From positions 16,398 through 80,397 of the forward strand of contig NZ_JARXIC010000019.1 of the NCBI RefSeq assembly GCF_031127905.1: 64,000 bases of DNA, in the 5' to 3' direction. This stretch comes from Thalassobacterium sedimentorum (GTDB taxonomy: Bacteria; Verrucomicrobiota; Verrucomicrobiia; Opitutales; Coraliomargaritaceae). The translations under genes and the position numbers were made by a program. Position 1 is the first letter of the stretch. Each line of letters begins with the position of its first letter. This document shows positions 31,401-46,400 of this stretch, in pieces. The notes under the pieces are model-generated. The model ran no database searches, was not told where the DNA came from, and saw nothing but the letters and a program-made list of their open reading frames with translations.

Positions 31401-34400
31401 CTGCCGCTATTATTAGGCAAATCACGCCCTGCCAGAATGAAAGCTCTGCCAATCGCAGCCGCATTGCCCGCTTCACCTTCAAATGAATCCACTACAAAGC
31501 CAAGATCATCGAGTCCGTCAGCATTCACATCGCCCACAACAGAGGCACGTAACGACTCGCCCGAAGCCGGTGCAAAAGCAAAGTCAAGTGACCACGAATC
31601 AACCAGCCCTGAAATGTCGCCTTTGGAATCAGTGATAATCAAGGTCCAAGTGCCATTTGGATCCTTAGCCGCACCTGCGGCACCAAAGACTCCAAGATTA
31701 CCACTGGGACGGAAGCTGCCACTATAGGGAGAGGTGCCCGCAGAGTAATTGAGTAAGGCTGTGCTACTAAAGGTCGTCGAAAGTAGTTCTGAGCCAAGAT
31801 ACTCACCGGTCAAATCACCTGGGCTAAAGAGATTTACAATGGTTCCATCGGGACCACGTAGCGCCAAGCCAACACCGACGAGGCTCAATGGACGTGGATT
31901 GTCTTCATCTGGTTTTAGGTTGACGGTCACGCTGACGTCGACAGCACCTGCGGGAAGATCTGTAACAACAATGTCGAACTCATTTGGAGTCACTGCAATG
32001 TCCAGTGACCAGCTGAGTAGTGTCATAGAATATTCTCCGACCTCGTCTGTAATTGTCAGTGTCCACAGACCACCTGGATCCTCTCCACGGAACGCATCCA
32101 TCACTGCACTCAACGGGATGCTAACGGTGCCATTACCCTCATCATCCAGTGTCTGGTTCGACCAATCACTCAGTTCTGGTAATTCAATAGTCGTGCCATC
32201 TGCACTAGTCAGCTCGAGCTTGAGGTCCGTGCCATCAAAGTGCTGTAATTGCACATTCAGGACGACATCAGAAACCGTCACACCCGCATCCACATCGGGC
32301 ACGCGAATCGTCGAAGTAATCGGCGTCTCAGTGCGCAGCACCAGTGTCGCGTCGATAGTAGTATCCACTCCATCGTATGTGGAATCAGTGACACGCAATT
32401 TCCAATTACCACTCGCCAGATCTCCCTTAAGAGTCTCAAGGTCACCCATTGCATTGAAGCGTTGATGATCCAGGCTCGCATATTCTGAAGTGGAAAGACT
32501 GGTGCCTGAGAACAGATCCAAAGTCATGTTCTCTAGAGACTGTCGATTACCACCAATACCTTCAAAGAGCAGGACTGAGGTTCCTTCTGGAGAAAGCAGT
32601 TCAACCTTAAGTCCCGAGAGGTTCCCTGTAATAATTTCATTAAAGACAATCTGAGCACTCAGAAGAGTTTCAGTCGAAAGGATCGGAGCCCCCGTGGCGA
32701 TCACGATATCAGTGGACTCAGAGTTCACTGTATAAGTGTTAACATCCACTTCGAAATCCCAAATGGCCCAGCCTGCAAACGCATTATAAAGGCTGTCACG
32801 AGAATCAAAGTGGAAGCGAACTTCGATTTCACCACTAAAGCCATCCAAGTCTACGCTGACCGAGCTGGTTGAACCTGCTTGAGAATCTGCAATCGCCACA
32901 CCTTCGCTACCATTCGATGCGACAGTCACCCAATTCGTGGAACCGACCTGACGCACCTGCACGCTAGCACGGTCAAACCAACCGCCCGTTTCAGTGCCCA
33001 AGTGTGACTTGAAGGTCAATGTAGAAGGAACTGGGCTGGCCTCACCGAGATCAAAGGTGCCGAGGATCGCTTCACCACTCACAGTCGCGCCTGTAGCAAA
33101 ATCCCATGTGCTGGTCTGACCGAAATACAAGGCCGAGCCGTCATCCCATGGTGTATCCACGACTTGCCAGAGCCCCGTCTGGCTAGTCAGACTGATACCA
33201 GTCGGTAGTGCATTGAAGCCACCAACATCAACCGTAGTCGAGGTTTGCGTAATGGTCGCATCCCGAGCCGTCCCGGAGTCATTTCCAAAAGAAACAGGTA
33301 TTTGTTGCTGTAGCTCAGTTCTCACATAGGCGGTGCGAACGGGGAACGCACGGTCGATCGGACCCGATTCCACTGATACAGAAAACAAGTCCAAATTGAC
33401 CAGTGCGTCGGCCCCTGTAACTGGGAAGTCCGCTCCGGCATCCTCAATGACATCACCTGCAAAGATATAACCGTAGCTATTCAATACATTGGGCAGTGGA
33501 GTCACAACCACCAGGTCATCGTAATAGTAACCAGATTGAGCACTGTAATGACCACTCCAACGCGCCGCCATGACCTGAACATCCAGTAGCTCTCCGCTAC
33601 CATCACGAGCACGTAACTCATCCTCAGTCAGAATGATGCGACGTGAGTATTCTGCGTTCAAGGAATCTGCAGTGATGAGCCGTGGCTGCACCTGACCACC
33701 AAAGATGACTGTAATAATCGTCTCATTACTATCTTCGTCAAAGAGTTGGAAGATAAGATCTGTCAGCCCATCAGCGTTCAGGTCTCCCATCAAATCAACC
33801 GGACTACCCAGTGAAGCGAGATCGAACTGATGGTCCGCATAGATACTTGCTTGCTGTAATCCAACCGCACTAACGGGGCCGTTGAAGAGGAAGGCGTATT
33901 CAGGGCCCGAGACTAAGGTATCCACGAAACCATCGCCATCAAAGTCTCCCAACTGCTGGGCACGTGACAGGTTCATGTCCGCCAAATCACCTTCGAAAGC
34001 AATCGCATCGCTAAGGTCCACGCCTGTTACGGTATCTCCGATGTCGATGCCTGTATAAGCTGTCGAATCGTTATTTTCATAATTAGGGAATGCGAGTGGG
34101 AATTCGAAGGCACGTGGCAACTCACGCAGATAATCAGTATCATCGCCCTCTGTAGGTATCGCGAATGAAGTCGCATCGAAGAAGTGTAGACGGTCTCCAA
34201 GCGATTCCGCCATAATGAAGAAGATACTGTCAGGATCACTGGTATGGTTGGCAGATAGTAAGAATTGCGATGTGGTCGCAACGCTGGAATCACTCCGATA
34301 GCCTGGGTTATCTAATTCAAACTGTAGTGTTGGATGTGAAAGATCCATCGAGCCATCTTCTGAGACATACACATCCACCACATCATGATAAATGGCATCT

Positions 34401-37400
34401 GAGATGACTTGTGGGTTGCCCTCATCATCCAGTATCAAATCTCCAGTAGCTTCATCACGCAACCAGACGGCACCATTGATGAGTGTATCGCTATGGATGC
34501 TCAAGACGCGCGCAAATTCATTCACTCCATCGCCATTCACATCGCCCAGAGCGATGAAACGACCGCCTCCAAGGTTCAGGCCAAACTCCTCAAGCAAGCC
34601 TGTATTTCCAACTAGATAGCTGGTATTCGAACCATTGATACCGAAATCCGCATAACCATTTCCTGTGACATCGCCGAGTGCGACAATTCGATCGCCGGTG
34701 ATGACATCTAACTGATCGGCGGCAGTCAATGTGGTGCTACTGCCAGCTAATCCGATCGCGTAAGTCCGCACATCTGTCGTCACGATCAAAGTGCCATTTG
34801 TATCTGTATTACGCACGATACCTACGCCCGCAGCGGCGGCAATCACTTCTCCAGCTGCATGATTAGGCGCTTGTAGGGTGAATGTAGCATTCGCGGCAGT
34901 GAGCACACTTTCAAAGCGAAGATTATCGACCATCCAGCCTTCAAAGCCGTTTTCTTGTTCATCAATGGAATCGAAACGGAAACGAAGCTTAACACCGGCT
35001 TCGGCGCCTGTGCTGCCAGCGATTTCAATTGCAACACGCTGCACACCCGTGGTGGTTGGATCAGTCAATGTCACTAAGTTCGCGCTCGAATCATTTGTGG
35101 CAACCTGCGTCCATGTGCCAATCTCATCACCATTGGCATCAACGCGCATGATCCAAACCGATGCCTGATCGAAATCACTGGGGAGTCCTTCGGAGACAAG
35201 GAAAGAGTCGAAGCTGAAGACTGCGCCTTCACTGCCAACGAGTAAATGATCTAGAACGACATCTCCTCCGACGTGCTCGCCAGTATTATAATTCCATCCA
35301 GTGCCATCTGTAGCCACTGCACCGAAGTAAAGAACTGTACCATCTCCGCGACCTGGGCGGTTACTCACATCCACGAAGTTCCAGAGATTATTGTCTGTGC
35401 TGACGCCTGTCAGGTTAGGATTAGAGAAAGTGATGTCTAAGTCTACCGAAGCAAAATCAGTCCCTGAAAGGTTTTCGAAGTCGATCAGTTTTGCAGGATT
35501 CTCGAAACCTTCTGAATACAAATCACTACCAGTAAATCCAAATACCTGCGAGCCTGACCAGATGACGATACCGTCGCCAGAATTAACGCTGGAATTCGGA
35601 TTCAGCATCACGTCGGCCCCGACGAAAGGATCTGAATCAGTGCCTGCGATGATCACATCAGCCGCAGCCGCCAGATCCGTCACTTCGGTAAAGACATTGT
35701 CACCGCCAGCGATAATATAGACTGCGGAATCCGGACCGCTCACCAAGACTGCGATATCCATGATACCGTCACCATTGAAATCACCCGACTGTAGGATTGT
35801 AGACTGACGCCCCTCAGCATCTGGAGCTAGCAGCGGAGCTGGCAAACGAAGGAAGCTGCGGCCACTGTCGGCGGCATTGGAAAGATCGTCGAGGCTTTCT
35901 ACGCCTGGCATCAACAATAAGATTGAATTGCCATTGCCGAGGTCGTCACTGACACCCGCGATATAAGAATCAATGCCGTTGCCAGTGATATCGCCGAGTC
36001 CAATCGAAATTGGACGGAAGGATGCCAGAGTCGCATCGTCATCATTGCCTACAATGAGAAGCACCGCATCGGAATAATCGCCGCCCACCATCGTTGTGGC
36101 CCCGAGATCACTGCTAAACTTCAACTGATACACGCCCATTTCCGGTGCACGGATTAAATTGTTCTGACCGCTACGGAATCCGAGCTCTTCACCGTTTTCA
36201 GCATCTGAGAAACTGATGGTGTAGTTGAAGTCGTAGGACGCCGTGAGTGCCAGACGTGGACCGACCGCAGTTTGCAGAATTTCAACGATGAAGCGATCAT
36301 CGAGACCCGCTGCCTTAATCGCTACGGCTAGATCAGCAGCGAGGTATTCAATCCCCATATTCGCATCGGTTTCAGACTTGGAAACAGTCACAGCGATTGG
36401 AGTCGCGCCTTCGATCGAAATTTGCAGCGTCGCATCGGCAGTCAAGCGACCGAGGTCGACGACGCCTTCTTCAGCGGCAACAGTAAAGGCGGCCACATTG
36501 ACAATCTTTAGAATGTAATATTCTGGCACGCCTGCGAACTGTTCAACCGGCACGACTTCCATCACACTACTAGGGTCTAAATCACGGGCTGCAAAGAGTG
36601 CGAGGTTACTTCCAAATTCTTCACCAAAGAGCTGGAAGCGTGCATCGCTCGAAGGATCATCAAAGACGACCTCGATCCAATCCTTCATCAGGTAGGAAGC
36701 AACCGAACCGGAGAACTGCAATAGGGCTTCTGGCGTCTTAATGATGTAGTAATCCGCGCGATCCCCCTCATGCAGCGAGAGATTGTCAATGACGGTGGGC
36801 ACACCAGCGATCAGGTCTGGCAATAATGCCGCGAATTCAGCAGTATTATTCGGTCCAGTCACTGAACCGTTATCAACGAGCTCATAACCATCAAACGGCG
36901 TCGTGCTGTTGCCTGCAATCAAGTCATTTCCGGCGCCACCTTCGAGCGTATCATCTCCGGGACCACCCGCGAGGAAGTCATTGCCTGCGCCGCCATAGAT
37001 GGAATCACCATTGGCACCGCCATAAAGCGCATCATTTCCGTCGCCACCAAAAATCTGAAGAATCGCAAGTGAGCCACCACCTTGCTCCATCGAACCGGGC
37101 TTAACGCCCCACTCTGCACTCTGGTTTTGGAAACTGTAGCCTGCGTCGCCGCGGAATGTGTCATCACCACGTTGCAGATCGATCACAAAATCTTGAACAC
37201 CGAAGGCTTGGAAGAAGTAGTAATGCTGCAGGTAAATTTCACGGGCGGGGTCCGAATCCTGTGTTCCAGCAGAGAAACCTAGCATTTCACCGTCCTTGAT
37301 GGCCAAGGTGGAATCTGCGGTGAGATCAGTGGTGAGGAAGACAAAGCGAGCTTCTTGCACGCCGACTGTCACACGATCATAGATATCGACCGTCGCACCT

Positions 37401-40400
37401 GTAGCAACATTGATTGCATTGCGGAATGCATCCTGAATGTCGGCAGCAAGGTCGCGAGGACCATTATTGACCTCTGCGGCAACCGAGTCGGCGGAGAAGC
37501 CAAGTGCCGACAGACCACCCGCGACGGATGTTTCAAGTGTGATGGTATTGGTAGTTAAAATACCGATGGGTTGCAGTTCTAATATGCCGTCAACGTTAAC
37601 GAATTGAACGCGACCACTCATGAGTGTAGAGCGAATACCTTCATTCAGCACATTCACCACCGTTTCGATATCTGGGGTTGATGCGAAGCTCACGTTGACC
37701 TCAGCCGAGTCCGCGGCGCCGAAGTTGATTGTAAAGCTCAAGTCTCCGACTAAATCAGCAAAAGTAGGAATTTCATCTGCGATGAGACGACCATCTGTTT
37801 CAGAAGCAGCGACCTCGATCTGATATTCGACACCATCAATGATGACCGCAAAGGTGAGATTTGCATCCAAACGACCTGCCGTCACACTACCACCGCCTGC
37901 AGTGACCACAGCACCTGCGAGGGTTTCTGTCATGAACTCTTGGTTGGCAGTATCCCAGACACGTGTGGTGAATTCCCAGCGCTGTAAGATGCCATTATAG
38001 CGCACCGAGGCAAAGTCTGGAACTTCCCGGCCTAGATCATCCAAATCACCGCCGAGGAAGAGGATGCGATTTTCGCCGCCACCGCCGATGATGATATCAT
38101 TAAAGGTCGGCACATAAGTTTGATCGGAACCACCCAGAGTTGGCAGTGCATCTGGAATGATTTGGAAAGTATCATTGCCAGTGCCACCGAAAAGAAGGTC
38201 GGGTGCTCCCTGATCATAGCCACCAGTGATGACATTATTACCAGCGATACCAAAGATCCAGTCCTCACCATTACCACCTTGTAGACGGTCATCTCCCGCA
38301 CCACCAATAATCACATCCTTACGGACCTGATTCGGACGCGTGGCCATATCAGTCACAATCGTATCCGCACCATCTTCTAAGACAAACTCGAGCGAATAGA
38401 TCGTAGGCACTAAGTTTGGTGAACTGACACGCAAGAGATAAGCGACACCTGCTTCGAGTCCATCCAGGCTAATGCTGCTTTCTGACTGCCCGGAAAGGTC
38501 GCGTTGAACATATCCCGTTTCACCAATCGCAGTGATGATATCGTATTGAGCCGGTGTATCATTAGAGGAACTGACCTTGAAGGTATAATCACCTGCAGCA
38601 AGGCCCTCGAGCGCGAAGGTCACAAATGTCTGTGTATCTGTCGCTCCGATAAATGTGATCGGCGCTCCGTCGGCATCTAAAATCGCATTCCCATCGCTAT
38701 CAAAGAGCTCCAGTGTGACATTGGCACCATCAATCGCGAGTACGCTGAGACGATCGGAAGTCGTGCCGTCTTCATCGAGCGTAAAGCTGAACCAGTCAAC
38801 ATCACTGCCATTGTGAAGGGTCAGCCCAAAGACACGCGAGTAGCTATCGATCTGAGTCAGGTAGAATGCATCGTCGACTGCGTTATTACCGCCATCTTCT
38901 TCCGCTGAATCGGGATTGATGCCTTCCGGAGTTTGGTCTGAGTCAAACGGAGAATCACCACCCGCGGGGAAGAGCGCCAGCCCTAGGCCATCTAATGGCG
39001 AGGCACTGATCAACTTAAGAATCGAGCCGGGCCCAGGAGTTTCTGAGAGTGTAAAGCTATACCAGTCGTAGTCATCCGCATTATCAATAGTCAAACCAGT
39101 GAGCTCGATGTTGGATGAAATCAGCAGGCTGGATAGTGCGATCTGGTTATTTTGTAAGTGAAGCTCAGTGCGTGCGCTATTTTCGTCTTCTACCTGCACA
39201 ACTAGCGAGGCGCGCGCACCACCGAATACAGTGACTAGACGGACGCGCCCTTCGAAGAGTGTTGCCCGGACTTGGTTCCCCACATCAGCGTCCTCAAGCG
39301 CAGCTTGGATATCGGCAATCAGGTCCAGCGCAGTGTTATTATCCTCAGTGTCGGCTACGCTGATTGTAATGGTGCGGATCGAACCGCCATTAATACTCAG
39401 GTCAAAGCTAGCGTCCGAAGTCAAGCGACCATCGACTGGAGCGAGGCCTTCGATAAAGGACGCCGAAGTGGTGCTGGTAAATCCAAGTGCTGATGCGAGC
39501 GTGCCTGCACCGCTGACTAGAGTGAGCGTTTGCACATCAGCCCCCGCCAGCGGTGCTAGGCGGACGAAATCTCCGTTCAGACTGAAAGTCAGCGCATCTG
39601 CCAAAGTCCCGCTTGCAGTGCCATCTGATACAGCCGCAAGCGACGCATTCAAATCATCAATCAGATCACTACGAGTCAGGTTGTCCGACACATCGCCTAG
39701 AGTCAGCGTATAGTTTGCGCCATTGAGAATCAGTCCGATGGTGCTGCCGACAGGTTGTGCGGTATTTAAGGTTTCATCGCCCTGAACAACGGCCGCAGTA
39801 TCTTGACCCGTCAGCGCAGCAAGACCAATGAAAGCTCCATCACGGAAACCAAGTTCTGCCAAGGCCTGCTCACTACCAGCGACAGCTGCGATTTCAAGTG
39901 AGACCACATCACTGCCAGGAGTTGGTCCAATCGCAAGGCGTCCACCTAGCATCACTGCAACCAAACGACTGGAGAGCCCTTGCTCACTGATAGCGCGATT
40001 CAAATCATCTAGCAAATCTTCGACGCTCACATTATCAGCGGTTCCGCTGATTGTAAGGCGAACTGCATCTTCTCCGTTCACACGCAACTCAAACTGAGGC
40101 GCGCTGCCATCAGCCGCATCCGTCAGACGGTAATTCAGCACGTCCGGCGCCGTCTCAGCCAGCAACCAAGCGCGACCTAATGAGTACGCAGTCTCTGGAG
40201 TATCATTACGTCCACCTTGCTCAGTGCGATCAGGCAAGATGGCATTACCAGACATGGTGTTCACAACGTCGTCACCTGCGCCTGCATCTGTCCATATCGA
40301 AACTTGGACTGTGGGCCCGATATTAATCGTATCATTGCCATCCAGAGCATCGATAATGATCGCGAGGTAATCATCCTCAGGTGGCAAGGTGCCGAGTGGT

Positions 40401-43400
40401 AGATCGTTATAAAGTGCCTCACCCGATGAATCAGTTGCGCTGAAGTTCAGCTTCACCTGTGCATCGAAAGTATAGTTGCCATTATTATTCGTCAGGCGAG
40501 TGATCAAATGCGTACCACCAAGCAGACCAGGTTCAGTCACGTAATCGACAGAGATGACATCGTCTGCATTGGTTCCGCGGTAATACCAGACCTTGTCACT
40601 TTCCTTGGCATATTCCTTCCATGCATCGTCAGAAAGACCTCCGTCAGCAGATTCCAAAGTTGTGCCATCCGCGCGCCAGAGCGTGTTATCGCCCGTGCCA
40701 CCGTAGAGGAAGTCGAGTCCAGTGCCACCGTAGAGATGGTCGTCGTTATCGCCGCCCAAGACACGATTCAGGCCAGTATCTTCGAGTTCATAGATGCCGC
40801 CGCCATCGTTATCATGTAGTTCACCAGTTTCTGGATCAACATAGACACCGAATTGTGAGATAAACTGAATTGAATTGATCTGTGAAGTGATGGTGATTTG
40901 ACCACTCGCACTTTGGCCGAAGCTGACGTATTGCTCTAGGCGCACCAAGCTATCATCCGAGTCTCGCACAGTGGCCAACAGCGCATTCAGCTGTCCGACC
41001 AGATCTGCAAGGCTGGTATTGTCCACCGTGTCGGCTGCAGCCAGAGTGATCGCGTAGGCACGACCACCATTGAGGCGGATCGTAAAGTTGACGTCCTCAT
41101 CTAACTGGCCATCGCTGGGGCCGGCTGTCAGTGCAGACAATTCACCGCGGCCAATCATGTTTGGCGCAAAGTTGAGCTCGAGGCTGGTGGCGTCACCGAT
41201 ACCTGAATTCAGTTCGATCAATGTGCCACGGGTTTGTAGCACAATGCGGTTACCTTCACGCACGGCTTCGAGTGCAAGATCAAGGTTTGCGTTGGTGCCA
41301 TCGCCAAAGGTCGCGTCTGCGATCGCTTCGTTGATATCAAGAATCAACATGTCTATCGTCAGATTCGCACGTGTCAGCGTGTAAGGCACTAAGACATCGA
41401 TCGGCTGGCCGTCTGTGCCTAAGATGACACTAAAGTGAGCGTCACCGGACAGGATACCTGTCACAGGCGCATCAGCGGCTCCAATCAGGCGCAGCACATC
41501 AGCACGATCTACGATGTGAAGGCGATCGAGTTGCGTGCGGAATTCCAAGTTCCCCGTATCGCCCAACACGAAGCGCCCAAATGCCGACAGTCGAGCTGGC
41601 TGATTCTGCGTATCCACGGCCTCATCCAGTGCTTGGTTGAGTGTGATGATTAACTGCTCAACAGTCACAAACTGATCCGTCGTGGCCTGTTCGACAGTAA
41701 TTTGATACACCGCGCCACCGTTAAAACGAAGGTTGAAGGTCAAATCATCAGTGAGTTGTCCATTACTTGGCAGCACCACGCCCGAATCGTCTGAGACGCT
41801 ACCAAAGCCGTTCCACTCCTCATCATCCGCTAAACCGATGATTGCACCATTACCACCTGTGACTCCACTAATGGTGATTTGTGTGCCCGTCGTGGTGAAA
41901 GTCAGACGATTACCTTCACGGCCAGCGACAAGACCAGTCGAGAGGTTGACCACACGACCATCAGCGAGCGTCGCAGCACTCATGGCAGCGTTAATATTCG
42001 CAATCAACTGATTGATCGTCGTGTTATCAGCAGTGTCTTCAGCCAGTATGATGACCTCAATCGGATCACTATTTGAACCGAGGAAGATGGCAAAGCGAGC
42101 ATCATACTCCAAGCGACCATCGAGTGGTAAATCTGCAGTACCAACCAGCCGCAGGGTGCTGCCTGGTTGAGTGGCATCTAGAACGCTGATCGGATCACCA
42201 TCTGGCAGATGCAGCTCAGATGGTGTGGGCAAGACGACGAGGGTCTGGCCATCGGTGAAATTCAATCCATCAATTGCTGGGTCATTTGGTCCGCCACGGT
42301 TAGGATCGTCAGACCATGTGTAGAGTAGATTCTCCCCCTTACCACCGATAAGGTCATCATTACCTTGTCCGCCATAGATAATATCGAAATCGGATGGTGA
42401 GCCATCTGCAGGGCCATCGCCCCATAGAATATCATCGCCACCAAAACCAAAAATCACTTCTGAACCGAAGCCACCGAAGACTTGGTCACGACCATTGGAA
42501 CCAAAGATAATGTCATCATTTGGTCCGCCATCAATCATGCTGACAAAATCACGACTGCGCTCATCCAGCACAGAGACATCGAGTGCGTTCAGTCCTGCCA
42601 CGAAGCCGACAATATCATCACCCCCCAGGCCGCTGATACGGAACTGCTCGACTAGTGGCGTGCCATCTGTGGCCTTCCAGCTACTAAGGATGACGCGATG
42701 ATTGTAAAGATCAATGGGACGTGTGACTGGGTCACTCCAAGTATTCAAAATAGAGATTGGATCCACCAAGCTCATGTCGACGCCGTCCTTCGGTAACCAC
42801 TGTGCGAAATCAACTACCATTTGGCCGATACCGATTTGGAACTCTGCAAAGCCCAAATCGCTCAGGTTATGACTGCCTGCAGACTCACCCGTGAAGTTAC
42901 TGATCGTCAATGTGGCGCCCGCTCCGAAACCACGTGTGATAAATGCAATCGTTGCGCCACGAGCGACCACTTCAATCTGTCCGCTCAGGGATTGGAAATC
43001 ACCCGAACCCAGGCTGCTTTGAATCGCAGTATTGAAAGCAGTGATCAATGACTGCAGATCGCCATCACTGGTCACCGTCAGCTCATCTTCGTAAACAGTG
43101 CCGCCGTCGGCATGTTGCAGTGTCAGCGTGAAGGTTTGCTGGAAGGAGTAATTAGAAACAGCCACCGCGGATGGCTGAGAACTAATCAGCGCGGTTTCTT
43201 CGGAAATGAGGATTAAGTCATTCAGATCCGTGCCTTCGACCAGTAAGATGTCGGTGGCGTTATCGTTCAACACATCATTACGGAACTCATTGCCGTAGAA
43301 GCCATCGATCGTATTACCGAATACATCAAAGTATGGCTTCGAATCGAGCACTAAGGTATCGATGCCAGTGCCACCATACATGGTGTCTAGACCGTCGCCG

Positions 43401-46400
43401 CCTTCGAGCCAGTCACTATCCGCACCGCCCCAAAGCGTATCATTGCCACCACTACCATAGAGGAAGTCTTCACCAGCACCGCCCACCAGCAAGTTACCGC
43501 CACCGACTTCCATCGGGCCATAACCTTCGGCACGTTCATTAGGCGCGTAGTTCGGGCCAATCAATGCGGCTCCATAAAGGCTATCATTCCCGGCACCGCC
43601 GAAGAGACGATCGCGACGGATATTGCCATAGATAAAGTCATTACCAGCATCACCATGGAGTTCGCTGCCATAATAATTCCACTGATCCACACCATCGGTC
43701 GGAGCCCACGCGTAGAGGAAGTCTTCGCCAGCGCCACCATAGACACGTTCACCCAAGGAAGAAGAAGGTCCATCACCATGATCTGAGAATGGCAAGGCAT
43801 TCGGTCCACGATAGTAAGCGTAGGCTTGGAACGGTGAACTTGGTGTATTGGTGATCGCTTCCTGAACATCCGCGGCATTGGTAAAGCCCTTCAGAATCGT
43901 GATTTCAAAGGTCTTGGCATCGAAGTCGAAGTTGACTTCAACTCCATCGAAGTCGGCAGCAGCACCATCAAAATCGACGAAGCGAATCAACCAGCCATAG
44001 AAATCTGTAGTGGCTTCGTTGGCACGTAGTTCGATATCATTATTACCACCGTCAAAGGCGAACCATGCGGCACCGTATCCAAGGTCTGGGTTCTGCAGCT
44101 TGGCAGTTGTGGTGAGCGACACACTGTCACCGACGAAGGTAATCACGTCACTGGCACCGCCATCACCGTAAAGTCGGTCACTGCCACCTGCGCCATAAAT
44201 TTGGTCACGACCTGTGTAGAAACCACGTGAGATGAAGTATTCAAATGGATCTGCAGGTGTGCCCACATCGCCAACCTTCATCCATGGGAAGATCGAATCA
44301 TAGGAACCGAGGAATGGGAAATCACCACGAATGACATCATCGTTCTCACCACCACGAATGACATCGTCGCCACCGCCACCGGTCATGATGTTTTGGCCAG
44401 CGCCACCATCGAGATAATCACTCCCTGGGCCACCATCGAGATCGGAATTGCCTCCGCCAGCGAGCAGGAAGTCATCGCCATAGCCACCACGCATGATATT
44501 ATCACCGTCATTGACTGTGCCAGGTACCACTTGGCCATTCAGGACCTTAGCGGTAATCAAAGGTGGTGTATAGCCTGTTGGATAATCGGCTTCAGCAGCT
44601 TCCCAACCTGGTGGTAACTCAAACTTATCCGCAATGGTTTCTCCCTCAAGCACGCGGAATTCAGTCCAGTTGTAAACTTCTAGACCGCCCCAGAGTAAAT
44701 CACTGCCTCCGTCACCCCAAAGATGATCACTACCAGTATCCCCGACGAGTAAATCATCGCCAGGACCGCCCATCAGGATGTCGTTACCGGAGCCACCGTA
44801 AATCAGATCATGACCACCAGAACCTACATGTGTGGAGCGTATACCTTCCACGATGTATTGGCCACCGATCGAGCGCACCTCGCCATTATCACCTAGAATA
44901 ATATCACTGGCCACGCCACCATCGAGGATGTCATTACCGAAGCCACCGAAGAGGATTTCTAAACCCGAATTCCCGGCGCCCCAGTTAATCACATCATTGC
45001 CACCGAAATTCTCCCAATAAACTGTGCCCTCAGTGAGCGGTGTGCCGGCCATCAATTCCGCACGGAACCAAGCCTGACCGACTGAGCCGACACTTGAATC
45101 CGAAGCGTAGGACAAATAGGTGCGGGTCGAATCGATTTCTGCGATCCACTCACGAGTAGTGAGATAATCGATTTCACCGCTCAAGCTCTGGCGGACGTAG
45201 CCATTATCACCAAAGACGATTTCATCGGTCAGAGGATGTGGCCCACCGTCGAGCGTGGATGGAGTGCTGTAGATGATGTCGCCGCTGACGCCATAGCCAC
45301 CTTCACGTGTCACATAACCAAACTCGTCGACTGTAATGAAGCGGTTTTGCAAGAGCGCAGGTGCCGCTTGATCCACGCCACCCGAACCCCCAAAGATCAG
45401 ATCTACACCGCGCCCACCAAAGATGGTATCCGCACCACCTTGGTCTGGATAGAGCGAGAAGAGATCTCCATCACGAGCGCTCTCGCGATAGTAAATTGCC
45501 GATCCATGATCACCAAAGATTGAGTCATTGCCTTCATCACCGTCGATGTAGTCGTTACCAGTGCCACCAATGATTAGGTCATTGCCAATATTTCCAGTAA
45601 TCAGGTCATCACCACCAGCATCTGGATGCACCGAGTGAACCATCGAAAGTTTGTTGAATGCATTACGCTCAAAGAACGCCATGTCGCCGACCAGCACACT
45701 ATTGCCAGGTCCGGCGGTGATGGTGTCTGCGCCAGGACCACCTGAGATGAGGTTGGTGCCCGTGCCACCATCGATCCAGTTATTACCACCAAAGAGCGGA
45801 TCCGTGGAAAGTGCGTTGGCAAAGAGGATACGCTCATTGGGCACGACCACATCGATCGAGACATTGCGGTAAGTGGTGTAATCCAGCAGTGCCCAAGCAC
45901 CAAAGATCAAGTCACGACCATCATCCATGGTGCCGCCCATGAGACGGTCATCGCCATGCCCTCCAATTAAGGTGTCGTTGCCACGGTTACCAAAGAGATC
46001 GATCAAATCGTTACCGCCATGATCGGCATCCTGTGAGCGTAAACGTAAGATGGTATCATCTGCGTCACGCTCGATGTAAGCACCGTCACCTGTGATGGTG
46101 TCGTCGCCACGACCACCGCTGATGATATCACCACCACGGCGCAAAATCATCTGACCACTCATGTCAGCACTTGGAAGATATGGCAGGTCCATTCCGACCC
46201 AATTAATGGCTTCGAGCGTTAAGACATCCCCGTCAACAGCTACAATTTTAAATAGGCCGTCATTCGCAGTATCCGAATCAAAGTCAAAGAAGGCCACTTG
46301 ATTGACGAGCAGGCCATGATTCTCAGTGGTCACCGTCAACACACCATTCAGGAAGCGGAAGCTGCCAGTCAAATTCAGGCCACCGGTCAGATCCGAATGA

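Noticed and set aside
31749..32465. Plus-strand open frame of 238 codons
   Set aside because: It is antisense to the P-domain-like repeats of gene B, with no domain and no start signal.
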